The notes under the pieces are model-generated. The model saw only the letters and a list, made by a program, of their open reading frames with translations, searched no databases and was not told where the DNA came from. This document shows, piece after piece, positions 1 to 7,832 of a DNA stretch of 64,000 bases. The stretch is from Polynucleobacter sp. es-MAR-4. GTDB lineage: Bacteria > Pseudomonadota > Gammaproteobacteria > Burkholderiales > Burkholderiaceae. Made by a program: the position numbers and the translations under genes. Position 1 is the first letter of the stretch, and every line of letters begins with the position of its first letter. The stretch lies in NCBI RefSeq assembly GCF_018882055.1, contig NZ_JACVPF010000001.1, positions 62,001 to 126,000 on the forward strand, given 5' to 3'.

Positions 1-2457
1 AAAATAGCTTCTGCGCCAAGCACTTTAGTAGAGCTATTTGAGCAATTAGATCGAAAAGCCACCCATCAAATACTGAGGCCAGTTCAGGCGGAAGCGCTTG
101 TAGGTCTAGATCAGCAATGTGATGATCGCGATATTATTCTTAAGGTAAGTACGGGATCCGGAAAGACTTTGGTCGGCTTGGTTTATGGAGAGATGATAAG
201 AAGAAGGTACCCGGGGGAACCAGTTCTATATCTATGTCCAACAAATCAATTGGTGGAGCAGGTCTTATCAACCGCTGGAAAGATAGGGATCACTGCAGAA
301 TCTTTTAAATCTGGACAGCATGCACATCAGGGTTTTGAGGGCAAGTCAATTTTAGTATGCACTTACGAGAAACTATTCAACGCACGTAATATTTTCGATA
401 GCAGGGGGTTAATTCCGTCTGGAATTATTCTTGATGATATCCATTCAGGGGTTGATCGAATAAGGCAAAAATATACCGTTTCAATACCAGATGATGCCTA
501 TTTGCAAATAAGAGAGATCTTTCGAGAAATATGCGAGAGCTGCGATCCACCTGTTTGGCGCGATATTCAAAATAATGATCCAACAGCTCGTTTTGAGGTT
601 CCTTATTGGCTGTGGGTTCCTCAAATACCAACTGTTGAGAAAATAATAGATAACTTTCGTGAAGAAAACGAAATTTTATTTTCTTTTTCAAACATCTCAA
701 GATATTTAGAGCAGGCTAGATTGTGTATATCCGGGGTAGGAGCTGAATTATCGATGGCCGTTCCCGCCACTGAGGAGAACATGGCCTTTCATTCTGCAAA
801 GCATCGCTTGTTCATGTCGGCAAGCATTAAGGATGGGGCATTTTTAATCAAAGATTTAGGATGTGGAGAGGCTGCTTTACACAGAATAATAGAGCCTGCT
901 AGCGATAGAGGTGCTGGCGAGAGGATGATTCTTCCAGTCTCATTAATTGATCCAAGTCTTCGGAAAAGTGATGTAGGTAGACTGTGTTCCCAGCTCTCCA
1001 GTCTTACCAATGTAGTGGTCTTAACTAGTTCATTTGCTCAGGCTGAGGTTTGGAGTGAGTTTGGTGCTGAAATTAAGGCTGGATCTGAGATTGATGAGGC
1101 TGTAGAGCGCCTGACCAACTCATCATCCAACAATTTTTTTGTATTTACTCAGCGTTTTGATGGTGTAGATTTACCAGATGATGCGTGTAGGATCCTAGTT
1201 GTTGATGGTATACCAACAGGCGATAGAATCTGCGATCAAATTGATATTGAGCGGCAAAAAAATTCCTATGGAAGCAATATGAGAATTGTAAATCGACTGG
1301 AGCAGGCTCTGGGTAGATCAGTGCGATCGAGCGCAGATTATTCGGCAGTTCTTTTGGTTGGAAGTGATTTAGGGTCATTCATTGGACGGAAGGATGTCAA
1401 TGAGCTTCTTGAATCTCATACTAGGGAGCAAATTGACTTAGGGAAAGCTCTTGCTGACCAGGTTAAAGCCGTAAGCAAAAAATCAACCGATGCAATTAGT
1501 GAGGCAATTAGTGCATTGCTAGATAGAAACGAAGAGTGGAAAGAGGCCTATAGAGAGCGCATGTCGTCTGTAGTTCAGTATAAAAGAGTTTCAAATCAAC
1601 TAACTGAGGCAGAAAAGGTTGCAATCGCCGAAAGAAAGGCATGGATAAGTAGCAAGGCAAGAAACCATCATGCTTCATCAAGCATCCTACAGAATGCTAT
1701 CGACTCGCTCCAGTTGCATGATTCCCAGAAAGCTGATTTGATGCAAAAAATGGCAAGCTCTTTATCTCACTTTGAAAAATCAAAGGCTGCTTTGGTTTAT
1801 AGAGCTGCATTCAACTTAAATAGCTTGTTACCAAGGCCACCTCAAATGCCTGATAGAAAGTATTTGAAGGCAAGTGAGCAGGCGATTGCCTTTCGAGATG
1901 TGCTGCAAGCTTTTATAAATCCTAATGCTGCTATTTCAAGAGTATTGGAGATCAAGGCAAAGCTGGCTTATTCTGGTAGTGCGGAATTAGTTGAGCAGGG
2001 CTTGCAGGAGCTCGGTGATTTTTTGGGTGCCTCCTCAAGTAGGCCTGAAAAGGAAACTGGCAGGGGACCTGACGTACTCTGGGTTTTTGATAACTCAACC
2101 TTTTGCATTGAGGCTAAAAGTGAAAAAACCTCTCCAATATCTAAATCAGATGCGGAACAGTTGCTAATGAGTCGTTCGTGGTGTGTTGAGACGGCCAAGT
2201 TGGATGAGGAGTCAATTGCAACAATTTTTGCTACAAACGTAAATAAGTACGATCGTTCTGAAGATGTATCTTTTGGCCCCTTAGTTTTAAATGAGCATTT
2301 GCTGATGAAGATGATTGATGCATTGATTGGGTTTATAAATGGCATTCATTTTGACGGGCCATTGTTTATGGATATTTCCAAGCTTAGCTCCGGGTTGCAA
2401 TCGGAGGGCTTAACTAGCCGAGAGATATTGGCTCACATGAGGAAGCTTGGTTCTTAA
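1..2457 (+). CDS. SF2 DEAD/DEAH-type helicase with C-terminal PD-(D/E)xK-like nuclease motif, 5' truncated
   Basis: The frame is open from base 1, so the start lies upstream of the window; at least 818 residues are present. Helicase motifs are visible in order (numbered from the first codon here): a Q-like R-P-V-Q-A-E-A near 26-32, Walker A STGSGKT at 50-56, LCPTNQL (motif Ia), a Walker B variant LDDIH with DDIH at 145-148, MSAS in place of SAT, and QALGRSVR as motif VI. A helical region follows. The C-terminus has GPDVLW (Asp691) and then IEAKSE (Glu704, Lys706), the spacing expected of a PD-(D/E)xK nuclease. The 3' end overlaps the convergent integrase by 44 bp. Helicase-nuclease fusions beside integrases are often phage- or plasmid-defence genes, but that role is inference; I do not recognise the exact family, and any partner gene upstream is out of view. 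Confidence 0.8.
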   Translation, partial: KIASAPSTLVELFEQLDRKATHQILRPVQAEALVGLDQQCDDRDIILKVSTGSGKTLVGLVYGEMIRRRYPGEPVLYLCPTNQLVEQVLSTAGKIGITAESFKSGQHAHQGFEGKSILVCTYEKLFNARNIFDSRGLIPSGIILDDIHSGVDRIRQKYTVSIPDDAYLQIREIFREICESCDPPVWRDIQNNDPTARFEVPYWLWVPQIPTVEKIIDNFREENEILFSFSNISRYLEQARLCISGVGAELSMAVPATEENMAFHSAKHRLFMSASIKDGAFLIKDLGCGEAALHRIIEPASDRGAGERMILPVSLIDPSLRKSDVGRLCSQLSSLTNVVVLTSSFAQAEVWSEFGAEIKAGSEIDEAVERLTNSSSNNFFVFTQRFDGVDLPDDACRILVVDGIPTGDRICDQIDIERQKNSYGSNMRIVNRLEQALGRSVRSSADYSAVLLVGSDLGSFIGRKDVNELLESHTREQIDLGKALADQVKAVSKKSTDAISEAISALLDRNEEWKEAYRERMSSVVQYKRVSNQLTEAEKVAIAERKAWISSKARNHHASSSILQNAIDSLQLHDSQKADLMQKMASSLSHFEKSKAALVYRAAFNLNSLLPRPPQMPDRKYLKASEQAIAFRDVLQAFINPNAAISRVLEIKAKLAYSGSAELVEQGLQELGDFLGASSSRPEKETGRGPDVLWVFDNSTFCIEAKSEKTSPISKSDAEQLLMSRSWCVETAKLDEESIATIFATNVNKYDRSEDVSFGPLVLNEHLLMKMIDALIGFINGIHFDGPLFMDISKLSSGLQSEGLTSREILAHMRKLGS

Positions 2458-3703
2458 TTGTTTTTAACCATAGCTCCATCAGCCCAACCCGCTTTTCTAA
2501 TTGATCCTGCCTTCGATAGGCAGCTTCAGACTTATTTTTAATAGTGTGAGCCAACGCAAGCTCCACAGTCTCATTTGGGTAATCAGTAGTCTCTGCTGCC
2601 CAATCCCTGAATGTTGATCTAAACCCATGAGGGACATACTGTGAATATGCCGGCATTCTCCGCATGATGGCAATTAAAGACATGTTCGATATGTTGTCTT
2701 TATTGTGATGCTTGCTCGGGAACAAAGAGTCATTTGACCGATGCTTCGAGAGGTATTCATATATCTCGACTGCTCTAGTATTTAATGGCACACGATGCGC
2801 TTTACCAGCCTTCATCCTTGCGGCCGGGATTGTCCATACTTTATTCTCTATATCAAATTCATCCCATTTGGCATTAAGAACTTCGCTTGTGCGAGTTGCC
2901 GTAAGAATCAAAAACTCAAGGGCAAGTACCGAAAAGCCACTCTTTGTTCTGAGCTCTCTCATGAACTCGCCGATTTTCTGAAATGGCAGAGCAGGGTGGT
3001 GACTTTTCTTTTGGATCTTGTTGGCTTTGGGTAGAAGGTGAGCTAGAGCTCCTTTAAGGCGAGCCGGATTATCGCCCTTAATATATTCATGGGCCTTGCA
3101 CCAGTCAAAGATCACCTCAATTCGCTGTCGCACTCTCGTCGCCGTTTCAGTGCGGACATTCCAGAAGGGCCCCTCAACTTCACCAGACTTCTTTTTAATC
3201 TCTTGCTCAAGTAGCTTAGCAATATGGCCAGTATTAATCTGATCAACTCTCATTCTCCCAATCTCTGGGGTTACGAAGGTTGCTATGGTGTTTTCCCATT
3301 GATCGGCATGCTTCGCGTTCTTCCATTCTGGCCTCTTGCCTTTGATGCATAACTCAGCAGCCTTTGCAAAGGTAATGCCGTCATTAATTGCATTTGTAGC
3401 CTTGCTGCGAGCCTTAGATCGCTCTTCGGCAGGGTCCATTCCTTCTAAGACCATTTTTCTGAGATCAAGACTTACTTTCCGTGCTTCAGCTAAAGATCGG
3501 GAATCTAGTGAGCCTAGGCCCATTTCACGGCGTTTAAGTAGAGTCGGGCTGGTGTAACGAAAGATCCAGCTACGCTTGTAGTCGCTGACACCCTTAAAGA
3601 CTTGGATATACAGGCCCTTGGATTCCGGATCTGCATGGTATCCAGGGGTTACTATTGAGCCAAGACCTCGCGCTGTAAAACTGATTTTTCTACCCTCTTG
3701 CAA
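2414..3703 (-). CDS. Tyrosine recombinase / island integrase (P4-like, N-terminal arm-binding domain)
   Basis: A 429-residue site-specific recombinase expected to integrate and excise the island. Residues about 1-100 resemble the arm-type DNA-binding domain of P4-like integrases (GLYIQVF, RREMGLGSL). A SAM-like core-binding region follows at about 110-225, then the catalytic domain. Catalytic residues are visible: Arg271 (TATRTSE), a Lys near 298-301, His359 and Arg362 (HGFR), His386 (LAHTIKN) and the nucleophile Tyr396. The start is TTG, chosen because a GGGAGAGG Shine-Dalgarno sequence sits just upstream and no suitable in-frame ATG exists. The gene reads away from the candidate attachment site on its right and converges on the helicase gene. 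It appears intact, so the island may still be mobile. Confidence 0.93.
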   Translation of the reverse strand: MQEGRKISFTARGLGSIVTPGYHADPESKGLYIQVFKGVSDYKRSWIFRYTSPTLLKRREMGLGSLDSRSLAEARKVSLDLRKMVLEGMDPAEERSKARSKATNAINDGITFAKAAELCIKGKRPEWKNAKHADQWENTIATFVTPEIGRMRVDQINTGHIAKLLEQEIKKKSGEVEGPFWNVRTETATRVRQRIEVIFDWCKAHEYIKGDNPARLKGALAHLLPKANKIQKKSHHPALPFQKIGEFMRELRTKSGFSVLALEFLILTATRTSEVLNAKWDEFDIENKVWTIPAARMKAGKAHRVPLNTRAVEIYEYLSKHRSNDSLFPSKHHNKDNISNMSLIAIMRRMPAYSQYVPHGFRSTFRDWAAETTDYPNETVELALAHTIKNKSEAAYRRQDQLEKRVGLMELWLKTIKNQASSCEPISLG

Positions 3704-3728
3704 CGCCTCTCCCCATGTTTTGTACCCA

Positions 3729-3841
3729 CCACTCTACCCACCAGCAATGCATAGATTTTAATGGGGTAGAGTGGGCTACTCAGGAGTAGGGTCAGCCTTT
3801 AAAGCCATATATTTAACGGGTTTATGGGCAAGAGTAGAGTG
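3729..3841. repeat. Inverted and direct copies of a GGGTAGAGTGG-like motif upstream of the integrase
   Basis: CCACTCTACCCA (3729-3740) is the near-perfect inverse of GGGGTAGAGTGG (3763-3774), and a shorter copy GAGTAGAGTG lies at 3832-3841. TACCCACCA also occurs twice in direct orientation at 3723-3731 and about 3735-3743. Repeats of this kind between an integrase and its attachment site typically act as arm-type integrase or excisionase binding sites, and could also be an operator for the integrase promoter. The repeats are seen; the role is inferred. Confidence 0.5.
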
Positions 3842-3863
3842 TTTTGGAGGGGCAAAATCTAGA

Positions 3864-3877
3864 CACCTCTTCCGCCA
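3864..3877 (+). other. Candidate attachment site: short tRNA-Ser-like 3' end
   Basis: CACCTCTTCCGCCA resembles the acceptor 3' strand, discriminator base and CCA of a tRNA-Ser gene and is followed at once by an intrinsic terminator, as a tRNA would be. It lies about 160 bp upstream of the integrase start, exactly where island sequence gives way to core genes. The T-loop before it is not conserved, so the match is only about 14 bases. No intact tRNA is seen in the window to the left. Chance similarity is possible. Confidence 0.35.
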
Positions 3878-3880
3878 AAT

Positions 3881-3912
3881 AAAAAACCCCAGCAATCACT
3901 TGCTGGGGTTTT
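3881..3912. terminator. Bidirectional intrinsic terminator
   Basis: The stem CCCCAGCA (3887-3894) pairs with TGCTGGGG (3901-3908), preceded by six A and followed by four T, so it can work on either strand. It ends the minus-strand gene 3945-4526 and may originally have terminated the tRNA whose 3' end is proposed at 3864-3877. Confidence 0.8.
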
Positions 3913-3944
3913 GTCTTTCTAGTAACTAGAAAAGATTTATTGCA

Positions 3945-4526
3945 TTACTTCTTAGCAGCTGGTGCAGTAACTACTGCAGCAATTGCTTCTGTGTAAACCA
4001 CTTTAACTTGGTCGTTTACAGTAATATCTTTCATCAAGTCAGGATTCTGAACTTTAACTTTGAAGATATTTCCTTGTGGGCCTTTTAAAGACACAGTATT
4101 TTTAGCTGTATCAATTGCTTCAACGCTAGCAGTAGCAGTAACGGTATTAGTAGTGATCATGCCTGGCTTGTCGCCTTGTGGGGCAGTAGTGGTGCTAGTA
4201 GTAACTTGCTCACTAGTGGTACCTGGGTTTTTCACCTTAACCAATTCAATCGCTACAGCGAGTTCGTAAACAACGTCAAAACGGTCGCCAACTTTAATTT
4301 CAGCAAAGTTCTTTACTTCAGGGCCAGCAACAACAGTAGATTCACCGTCTTTATTTTTCAAAGTAACAGTGCGAGTTGCAGCATCAATCTTGATTACTTC
4401 ACCGTCATAGATGAGGGCAGCTTCTTGAGCGGCTACACCAGCGATAGGTGCTTTTGGCTTGGTGAGGAAAAGGTATGCGCCAACTGCGATAGCAGCGATG
4501 ACGATAGCAATGATGATTTTTTTCAT
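3945..4526 (-). CDS. Exported or membrane-anchored hypothetical protein with two repeated beta-rich units
   Basis: A 193-residue protein with an N-terminal hydrophobic segment (about residues 3-22) after Met-Lys-Lys, suggesting a signal peptide or membrane anchor with the rest in the periplasm. The body contains two related units of about 50 residues: one (about 40-95) with IDAATRTVTLKNKDG, then VGDRFDVVYELAVAIEL; the other (about 130-185) with IDTAKNTVSLKGPQG, then VNDQVKVVYTEAIAAVV. A Thr-rich linker (about 104-118) separates them. This points to an internally duplicated small beta-barrel domain. I do not recognise a named family and assign no function. The ATG has AAGGA upstream. It is the first gene right of the island boundary. 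Confidence 0.75.
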   Translation of the reverse strand: MKKIIIAIVIAAIAVGAYLFLTKPKAPIAGVAAQEAALIYDGEVIKIDAATRTVTLKNKDGESTVVAGPEVKNFAEIKVGDRFDVVYELAVAIELVKVKNPGTTSEQVTTSTTTAPQGDKPGMITTNTVTATASVEAIDTAKNTVSLKGPQGNIFKVKVQNPDLMKDITVNDQVKVVYTEAIAAVVTAPAAKK

Positions 4527-4674
4527 AATGATTTAGTCCTTAATATTAATCATGTGCAACACCCTTTCAGGAGTGATGCGGTAATAGGCAAAAGCTAATA
4601 AATAGCGATTCTGTCAATTGTATTACTCATATCAGTAATCAGAAAGGTTGCTGTGCTCAATTGACCCAATATTC

Positions 4675-4703
4675 TTGAAATACTTGACTATTCTGCTTAT
4701 CTA
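4675..4703 (+). promoter_or_regulatory. Possible sigma70-type promoter for the shp operon
   Basis: TTGAAA (4675-4680) and TATCTA (4698-4703) are separated by 17 bp, about 90 bp upstream of the cytochrome gene start. This is the best match I found in the 264-bp gap 4527-4790; the prediction is by eye. Confidence 0.4.
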
Positions 4704-4750
4704 TCAGGATTGGCTTGTCATATCTTGGGCGCATACTGATGGTAATAGGT

Positions 4751-4782
4751 GAATAAGTAAATAAGTAAATAAGTAAATAAGG
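4751..4782 (+). repeat. Four-copy octanucleotide tandem repeat ending in a ribosome binding site
   Basis: The unit AAATAAGT is repeated four times with period 8; the first copy begins with G and the last ends in G. The change in the last unit creates AAGGA (4779-4783), the Shine-Dalgarno sequence of the gene at 4791. Copy-number change by slipped-strand mispairing would alter the distance between promoter and ribosome binding site without touching the reading frame. Confidence 0.85.
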
Positions 4783-4790
4783 AAATTGGT

Positions 4791-5174
4791 ATGTTGTCTA
4801 GAAGATCGGTAGTTGGTATTTTGCTTGCAATGAGTTTTAACGCTATTGCGGCAACGCCTCAAGACTTGCTGAAGTCTTATGAGGCTCAGTCTGGCAAGGC
4901 ATCACCTGCTAGAGGCGAGCAGTTCTTCAATGCCAAGCATGGTAAAGAGTGGAGCTGTGCGTCCTGCCATGAAAATCCCCCAAATCACGACACTAAACAC
5001 ATTGTTACTGGGAAGGTGATTAAACCGTTGGCCCCTAGTGCTAATCCTGCACGCTTTACGGATGAGGCCAAGTCGGACAAATGGTTTAAGCGTAATTGCA
5101 ATGATGTGCTTGGTAGAGACTGCACCGCGCAAGAAAAAGCAGATGTTCTCTCTTGGTTAATGACTGTGAAATGA
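4791..5174 (+). CDS. shp: SHP-type (DUF1924) monohaem cytochrome c
   Basis: A 127-residue periplasmic c-type cytochrome. Residues 1-20 form a signal peptide ending in AIA-AT. The single haem site is CASCH (Cys56, Cys59, His60). Cys103 and Cys111 flank a loop (CNDVLGRDC) near the C-terminus. The pattern fits the sphaeroides haem protein/DUF1924 family; the characterised Rhodobacter sphaeroides protein has an unusual Asn distal haem ligand and binds small molecules, and Asn102 or Asn104 here are candidate equivalents. It overlaps the next gene at ATGA and heads an operon with a dihaem cytochrome and a cytochrome b, the context known for SHP proteins. The physiological substrate is unknown. Confidence 0.85.
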   Translation: MLSRRSVVGILLAMSFNAIAATPQDLLKSYEAQSGKASPARGEQFFNAKHGKEWSCASCHENPPNHDTKHIVTGKVIKPLAPSANPARFTDEAKSDKWFKRNCNDVLGRDCTAQEKADVLSWLMTVK

Positions 5175-5647
5175 ATCTCACCAATATGAAAAAAACTATA
5201 TTCATTGCTGCCTCCTTGCTGCTGGCATCTTCATCCACGTTTGCCGCCAAAATGGCAATGCCTGCAGATGCGCCAGCTTCATATGAGGCTGAGTGCGCAA
5301 GTTGCCATATGGCCTATCCGCCAGCGCTATTAAGCGAGCAAAGCTGGAAAAATGTAATGTCTAGTCTGTCAAAACACTTTGGCACCGATGCCAGCGTGGA
5401 CGCAAAGACCCAAGCTGAAATTACCAGCTGGTTAATAAAGAATGCTGCCACTCGCCAGAAGTACAGCGAGACTGCCCCTGAAAACCGCATCACCAAAACA
5501 TCTTGGTTTATTCGTAAGCATGATGAGGTGAGGGTGGACGTATGGAAGCGAGCAAGCATTAAGAGTCCCGCTAATTGCGGTGCTTGTCATATTGATGCTG
5601 CTAAAGGCATTTTCAGCGAGAGCAACATCAAGATCCCAGCGAAATGA
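5171..5647 (+). CDS. dhc: Dihaem cytochrome c (DHC family)
   Basis: A periplasmic c-type cytochrome with two haem-binding motifs, CASCH (just after the mature N-terminus) and CGACH (near the C-terminus). A signal peptide follows MKKTIFIAASLLLASSSTFA. I place the start at the ATG in the ATGA overlap with the preceding stop (5171), which suggests translational coupling; the ATG at 5186 is an alternative that begins directly at the signal peptide. Neither has a strong ribosome binding site. In characterised systems DHC is the electron partner that reduces SHP and is fed by the membrane cytochrome b encoded next. The length, about 158 residues, fits a small dihaem protein. Confidence 0.85.
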   Translation: MNLTNMKKTIFIAASLLLASSSTFAAKMAMPADAPASYEAECASCHMAYPPALLSEQSWKNVMSSLSKHFGTDASVDAKTQAEITSWLIKNAATRQKYSETAPENRITKTSWFIRKHDEVRVDVWKRASIKSPANCGACHIDAAKGIFSESNIKIPAK

Positions 5648-6330
5648 GTCACGAAATGAATGAGTCAATCCATGATGCAGTTGGTGCCACCGGCAAAGTA
5701 AGAGAAGCCATCATGGTGTGGGATATGCCGGTGAGGGTATTTCATTGGCTCTTAGTAATTTGTTTCGCAGGAGCTTGGCTCAGTTCGGAGAGCGAGCGAT
5801 GGGCCATGATTCACTATGCATTTGGATATACCGCGTGCTTACTGGTTCTCATTCGCTTGGTATGGGGTCTTATTGGCACCCGCTATGCCAGATTTAGTCA
5901 ATTTCTGAGAAGTCCAAAGGCGGTGCTTGAGCACTTTATGGCGATGTTGCGTGGTCACCCCCATCACGATGTTGGTCACAATCCGGCAGGTGGTCTAGTG
6001 ATGTTTGCGCTGATGCTGCTCATCCTCGTCATTGGCTTAACTGGCTATCTGTCGGTGAAAGAGTTTTTGGGTAACTTTGTATCAGAGGCTCACGAAGCAG
6101 TTGCAAGCTTGGTTCTCGGCCTAGTCATCGTCCACATCATTGCTGCGGTAGGCATGAGTGTGATTGAAAGACAAAATCTCGTGAGATCTATGGTGACGGG
6201 TAAAAAGAAGGGTATGCCAGAGCAAGGAATTCGGTATCCGCAATATCTGATTGGCGCTCTCATTTTTCTTGGTTCGCTGTACTTCTTCTATCTGACCCTG
6301 AGCGGTGGCTTGCCCAGCCTGACTCAGTAA
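5644..6330 (+). CDS. Cytochrome b561-family membrane protein
   Basis: A 228-residue di-haem b cytochrome of the inner membrane. Four main hydrophobic segments lie at roughly 35-52, 58-78, 115-135 and 145-170, with a fifth at the C-terminus (about 200-220). Candidate axial histidines are in VFHWLL (start of TM1), MIHYAFGY, SEAHEAV and VIVHIIA. The N-terminus VWDMPVRVFHW is characteristic of the b561/Ni-Fe hydrogenase b-subunit type. It overlaps dhc by the ATGA of its own start. It most likely takes electrons from the quinol pool to the periplasmic dihaem cytochrome and then to SHP. A stem-loop follows the stop codon. Confidence 0.88.
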   Translation: MSHEMNESIHDAVGATGKVREAIMVWDMPVRVFHWLLVICFAGAWLSSESERWAMIHYAFGYTACLLVLIRLVWGLIGTRYARFSQFLRSPKAVLEHFMAMLRGHPHHDVGHNPAGGLVMFALMLLILVIGLTGYLSVKEFLGNFVSEAHEAVASLVLGLVIVHIIAAVGMSVIERQNLVRSMVTGKKKGMPEQGIRYPQYLIGALIFLGSLYFFYLTLSGGLPSLTQ

Positions 6331-6334
6331 AAGT

Positions 6335-6363
6335 ATCCCCGCTGGAAGATTGAGATCGGGGAT
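6335..6363 (+). other. Stem-loop between cytochrome b and histidine kinase genes
   Basis: ATCCCCG (6335-6341) pairs with CGGGGAT (6357-6363). No T-run follows, so it is not a convincing terminator; it may protect the upstream mRNA or reduce read-through into the kinase. Confidence 0.45.
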
Positions 6364-6389
6364 GTCTGCCTCGTTGTACGATACACAGT

Positions 6390-7832
6390 ATGAAGCTCCT
6401 GATTGCCCTGTATTTCTTTATTCTGGCCACGATTCAGTTGGGCCTGCTATTGGGTATTTATCACTATCACCGCTCCCAAAGCGAACTCAGACCAAATCCG
6501 TACTGGATGGGTTCATTAATATTAAATATTCTTGCCCTGGCGATCTTTGGTGGCGGCACCATGGTAATTCAGAGTATCGAAAAGCCAGAATTTAATTTCA
6601 CGATCGCGAACTCGCTGTTTTATATCGCCGCCGTTTTTCAGCTCTTATTTTGCAAATCACTGCTTGCTCCAATTAGTAAGCGTCTGCAGTATGGCTTTGC
6701 GTTTTCCGTCGCGATTTTTATTCCAACCTTCGAGTTTCTTCGTGTTTATGGAAACTACGAGATGCGCACTACATTTATGTGCGCGATAGGGATCATATTC
6801 TTCTCTTGGCAAATTATGATGCTCAGGCGCAAAAGAAGTTTAGAGCCTTCACAGCAGTTAATGTATATGCAATACGCAACTGCAGTTGAGCTATGTTTTT
6901 CCTTAGGTCGCCTAGGGGTTTTAGCTTCAACCGGTTTTACTATTAGCAAGGTGGAGCAAATTCCACAACTATTAGTATTGCTGACTGTTGCTCAGTTGGT
7001 TATTAATACGCTTTCTTACATTGCACTTGGGGGTTATTGGGCGGAAAGGGTCGCCCTGGCAAACGCAAAATCCAAAAGTGAAAATAATGAAATTAAAGCC
7101 TTATTAATCGAGCGCGAGAACTTAATCTCCAACTTACTTAAAGCTAATAAAACTGCCGCAACAGGCGCTTTGTCAGCCTCTATAGCCCATGAGCTCAATC
7201 AGCCCTTGGGCGCATCACAGCTCAATATTCAGTTTCTACAGAAGAAGTTGGCGGAAGGGCACCTGACTCCCGAACAAAATAAAGAGGTATTGATTGCGCT
7301 GCTAGCCGACAATCAGCGCGCCTCAAACATTATTCAATCGCTGCGCTCGATATTTTCTGATGGCAAGATTGGCGTCGAGCAGGTAGAGCTTGACGAATTA
7401 ATTGAATCCGTTCTGAAGATTGCTAAGCCAGAAATTCAGGCGAAGAATATTCAAGTGGTGCTTGATCTTGACTCGCATTCTTTAATCAACGTGAATCGTG
7501 GTGAGATCCAGCAAGTACTCCTAAATCTTATTAATAACGCTATCCAAGCTCTCAGCGAATCTAATAGATCTTCTCGAACCCTGACCCTTGAGAGTCGGGA
7601 TGTTGTTGATGGTGTGAGTCTGCGGGTTGCGGATAACGGCAGCGGCATCTCTACTGCCGTGCAGGGCCATCTATTTGAGTTGCTCTCGAGTAGCGATAAA
7701 CGTTCCGGCATGGGCTTGGGCTTGTGGCTTTGCCAGCATATTATTTCTCGTCATGGAGGGCGCATTCTGTATCAGGATGCCGCTGGCGGTGGCGCTGAAT
7801 TCAACATCTTTTTGCCAGCTATTCAGGAATAG
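6390..7832 (+). CDS. Membrane sensor histidine kinase
   Basis: A 480-residue sensor kinase. About seven hydrophobic helices occupy residues 1-215 with no large periplasmic domain, suggesting that it senses in or at the membrane. A short coiled-coil (about 220-255) leads into the HisKA domain with SIAHELNQPLG; His267 is the likely phosphorylation site. The HATPase domain shows the N-box NLINNAIQAL, the G1 box VADNGSGIS and the G2 box SGMGLGLWL. No receiver domain or response regulator is encoded next to it. It follows the shp/dhc/cytochrome b genes after 59 bp, and two-component genes accompany shp operons in other bacteria, so it may respond to redox or respiratory signals; the ligand is unknown. 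Confidence 0.88.
   Translation: MKLLIALYFFILATIQLGLLLGIYHYHRSQSELRPNPYWMGSLILNILALAIFGGGTMVIQSIEKPEFNFTIANSLFYIAAVFQLLFCKSLLAPISKRLQYGFAFSVAIFIPTFEFLRVYGNYEMRTTFMCAIGIIFFSWQIMMLRRKRSLEPSQQLMYMQYATAVELCFSLGRLGVLASTGFTISKVEQIPQLLVLLTVAQLVINTLSYIALGGYWAERVALANAKSKSENNEIKALLIERENLISNLLKANKTAATGALSASIAHELNQPLGASQLNIQFLQKKLAEGHLTPEQNKEVLIALLADNQRASNIIQSLRSIFSDGKIGVEQVELDELIESVLKIAKPEIQAKNIQVVLDLDSHSLINVNRGEIQQVLLNLINNAIQALSESNRSSRTLTLESRDVVDGVSLRVADNGSGISTAVQGHLFELLSSSDKRSGMGLGLWLCQHIISRHGGRILYQDAAGGGAEFNIFLPAIQE

Noticed and set aside
3840..3877. Complete tRNA gene at the island boundary
   Set aside because: Only the acceptor-like 3' end matches; the T-loop, anticodon and D arms are missing.
4751..4782. 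CRISPR-like array
   Set aside because: The unit is eight bases with no spacers; it is a simple tandem repeat.
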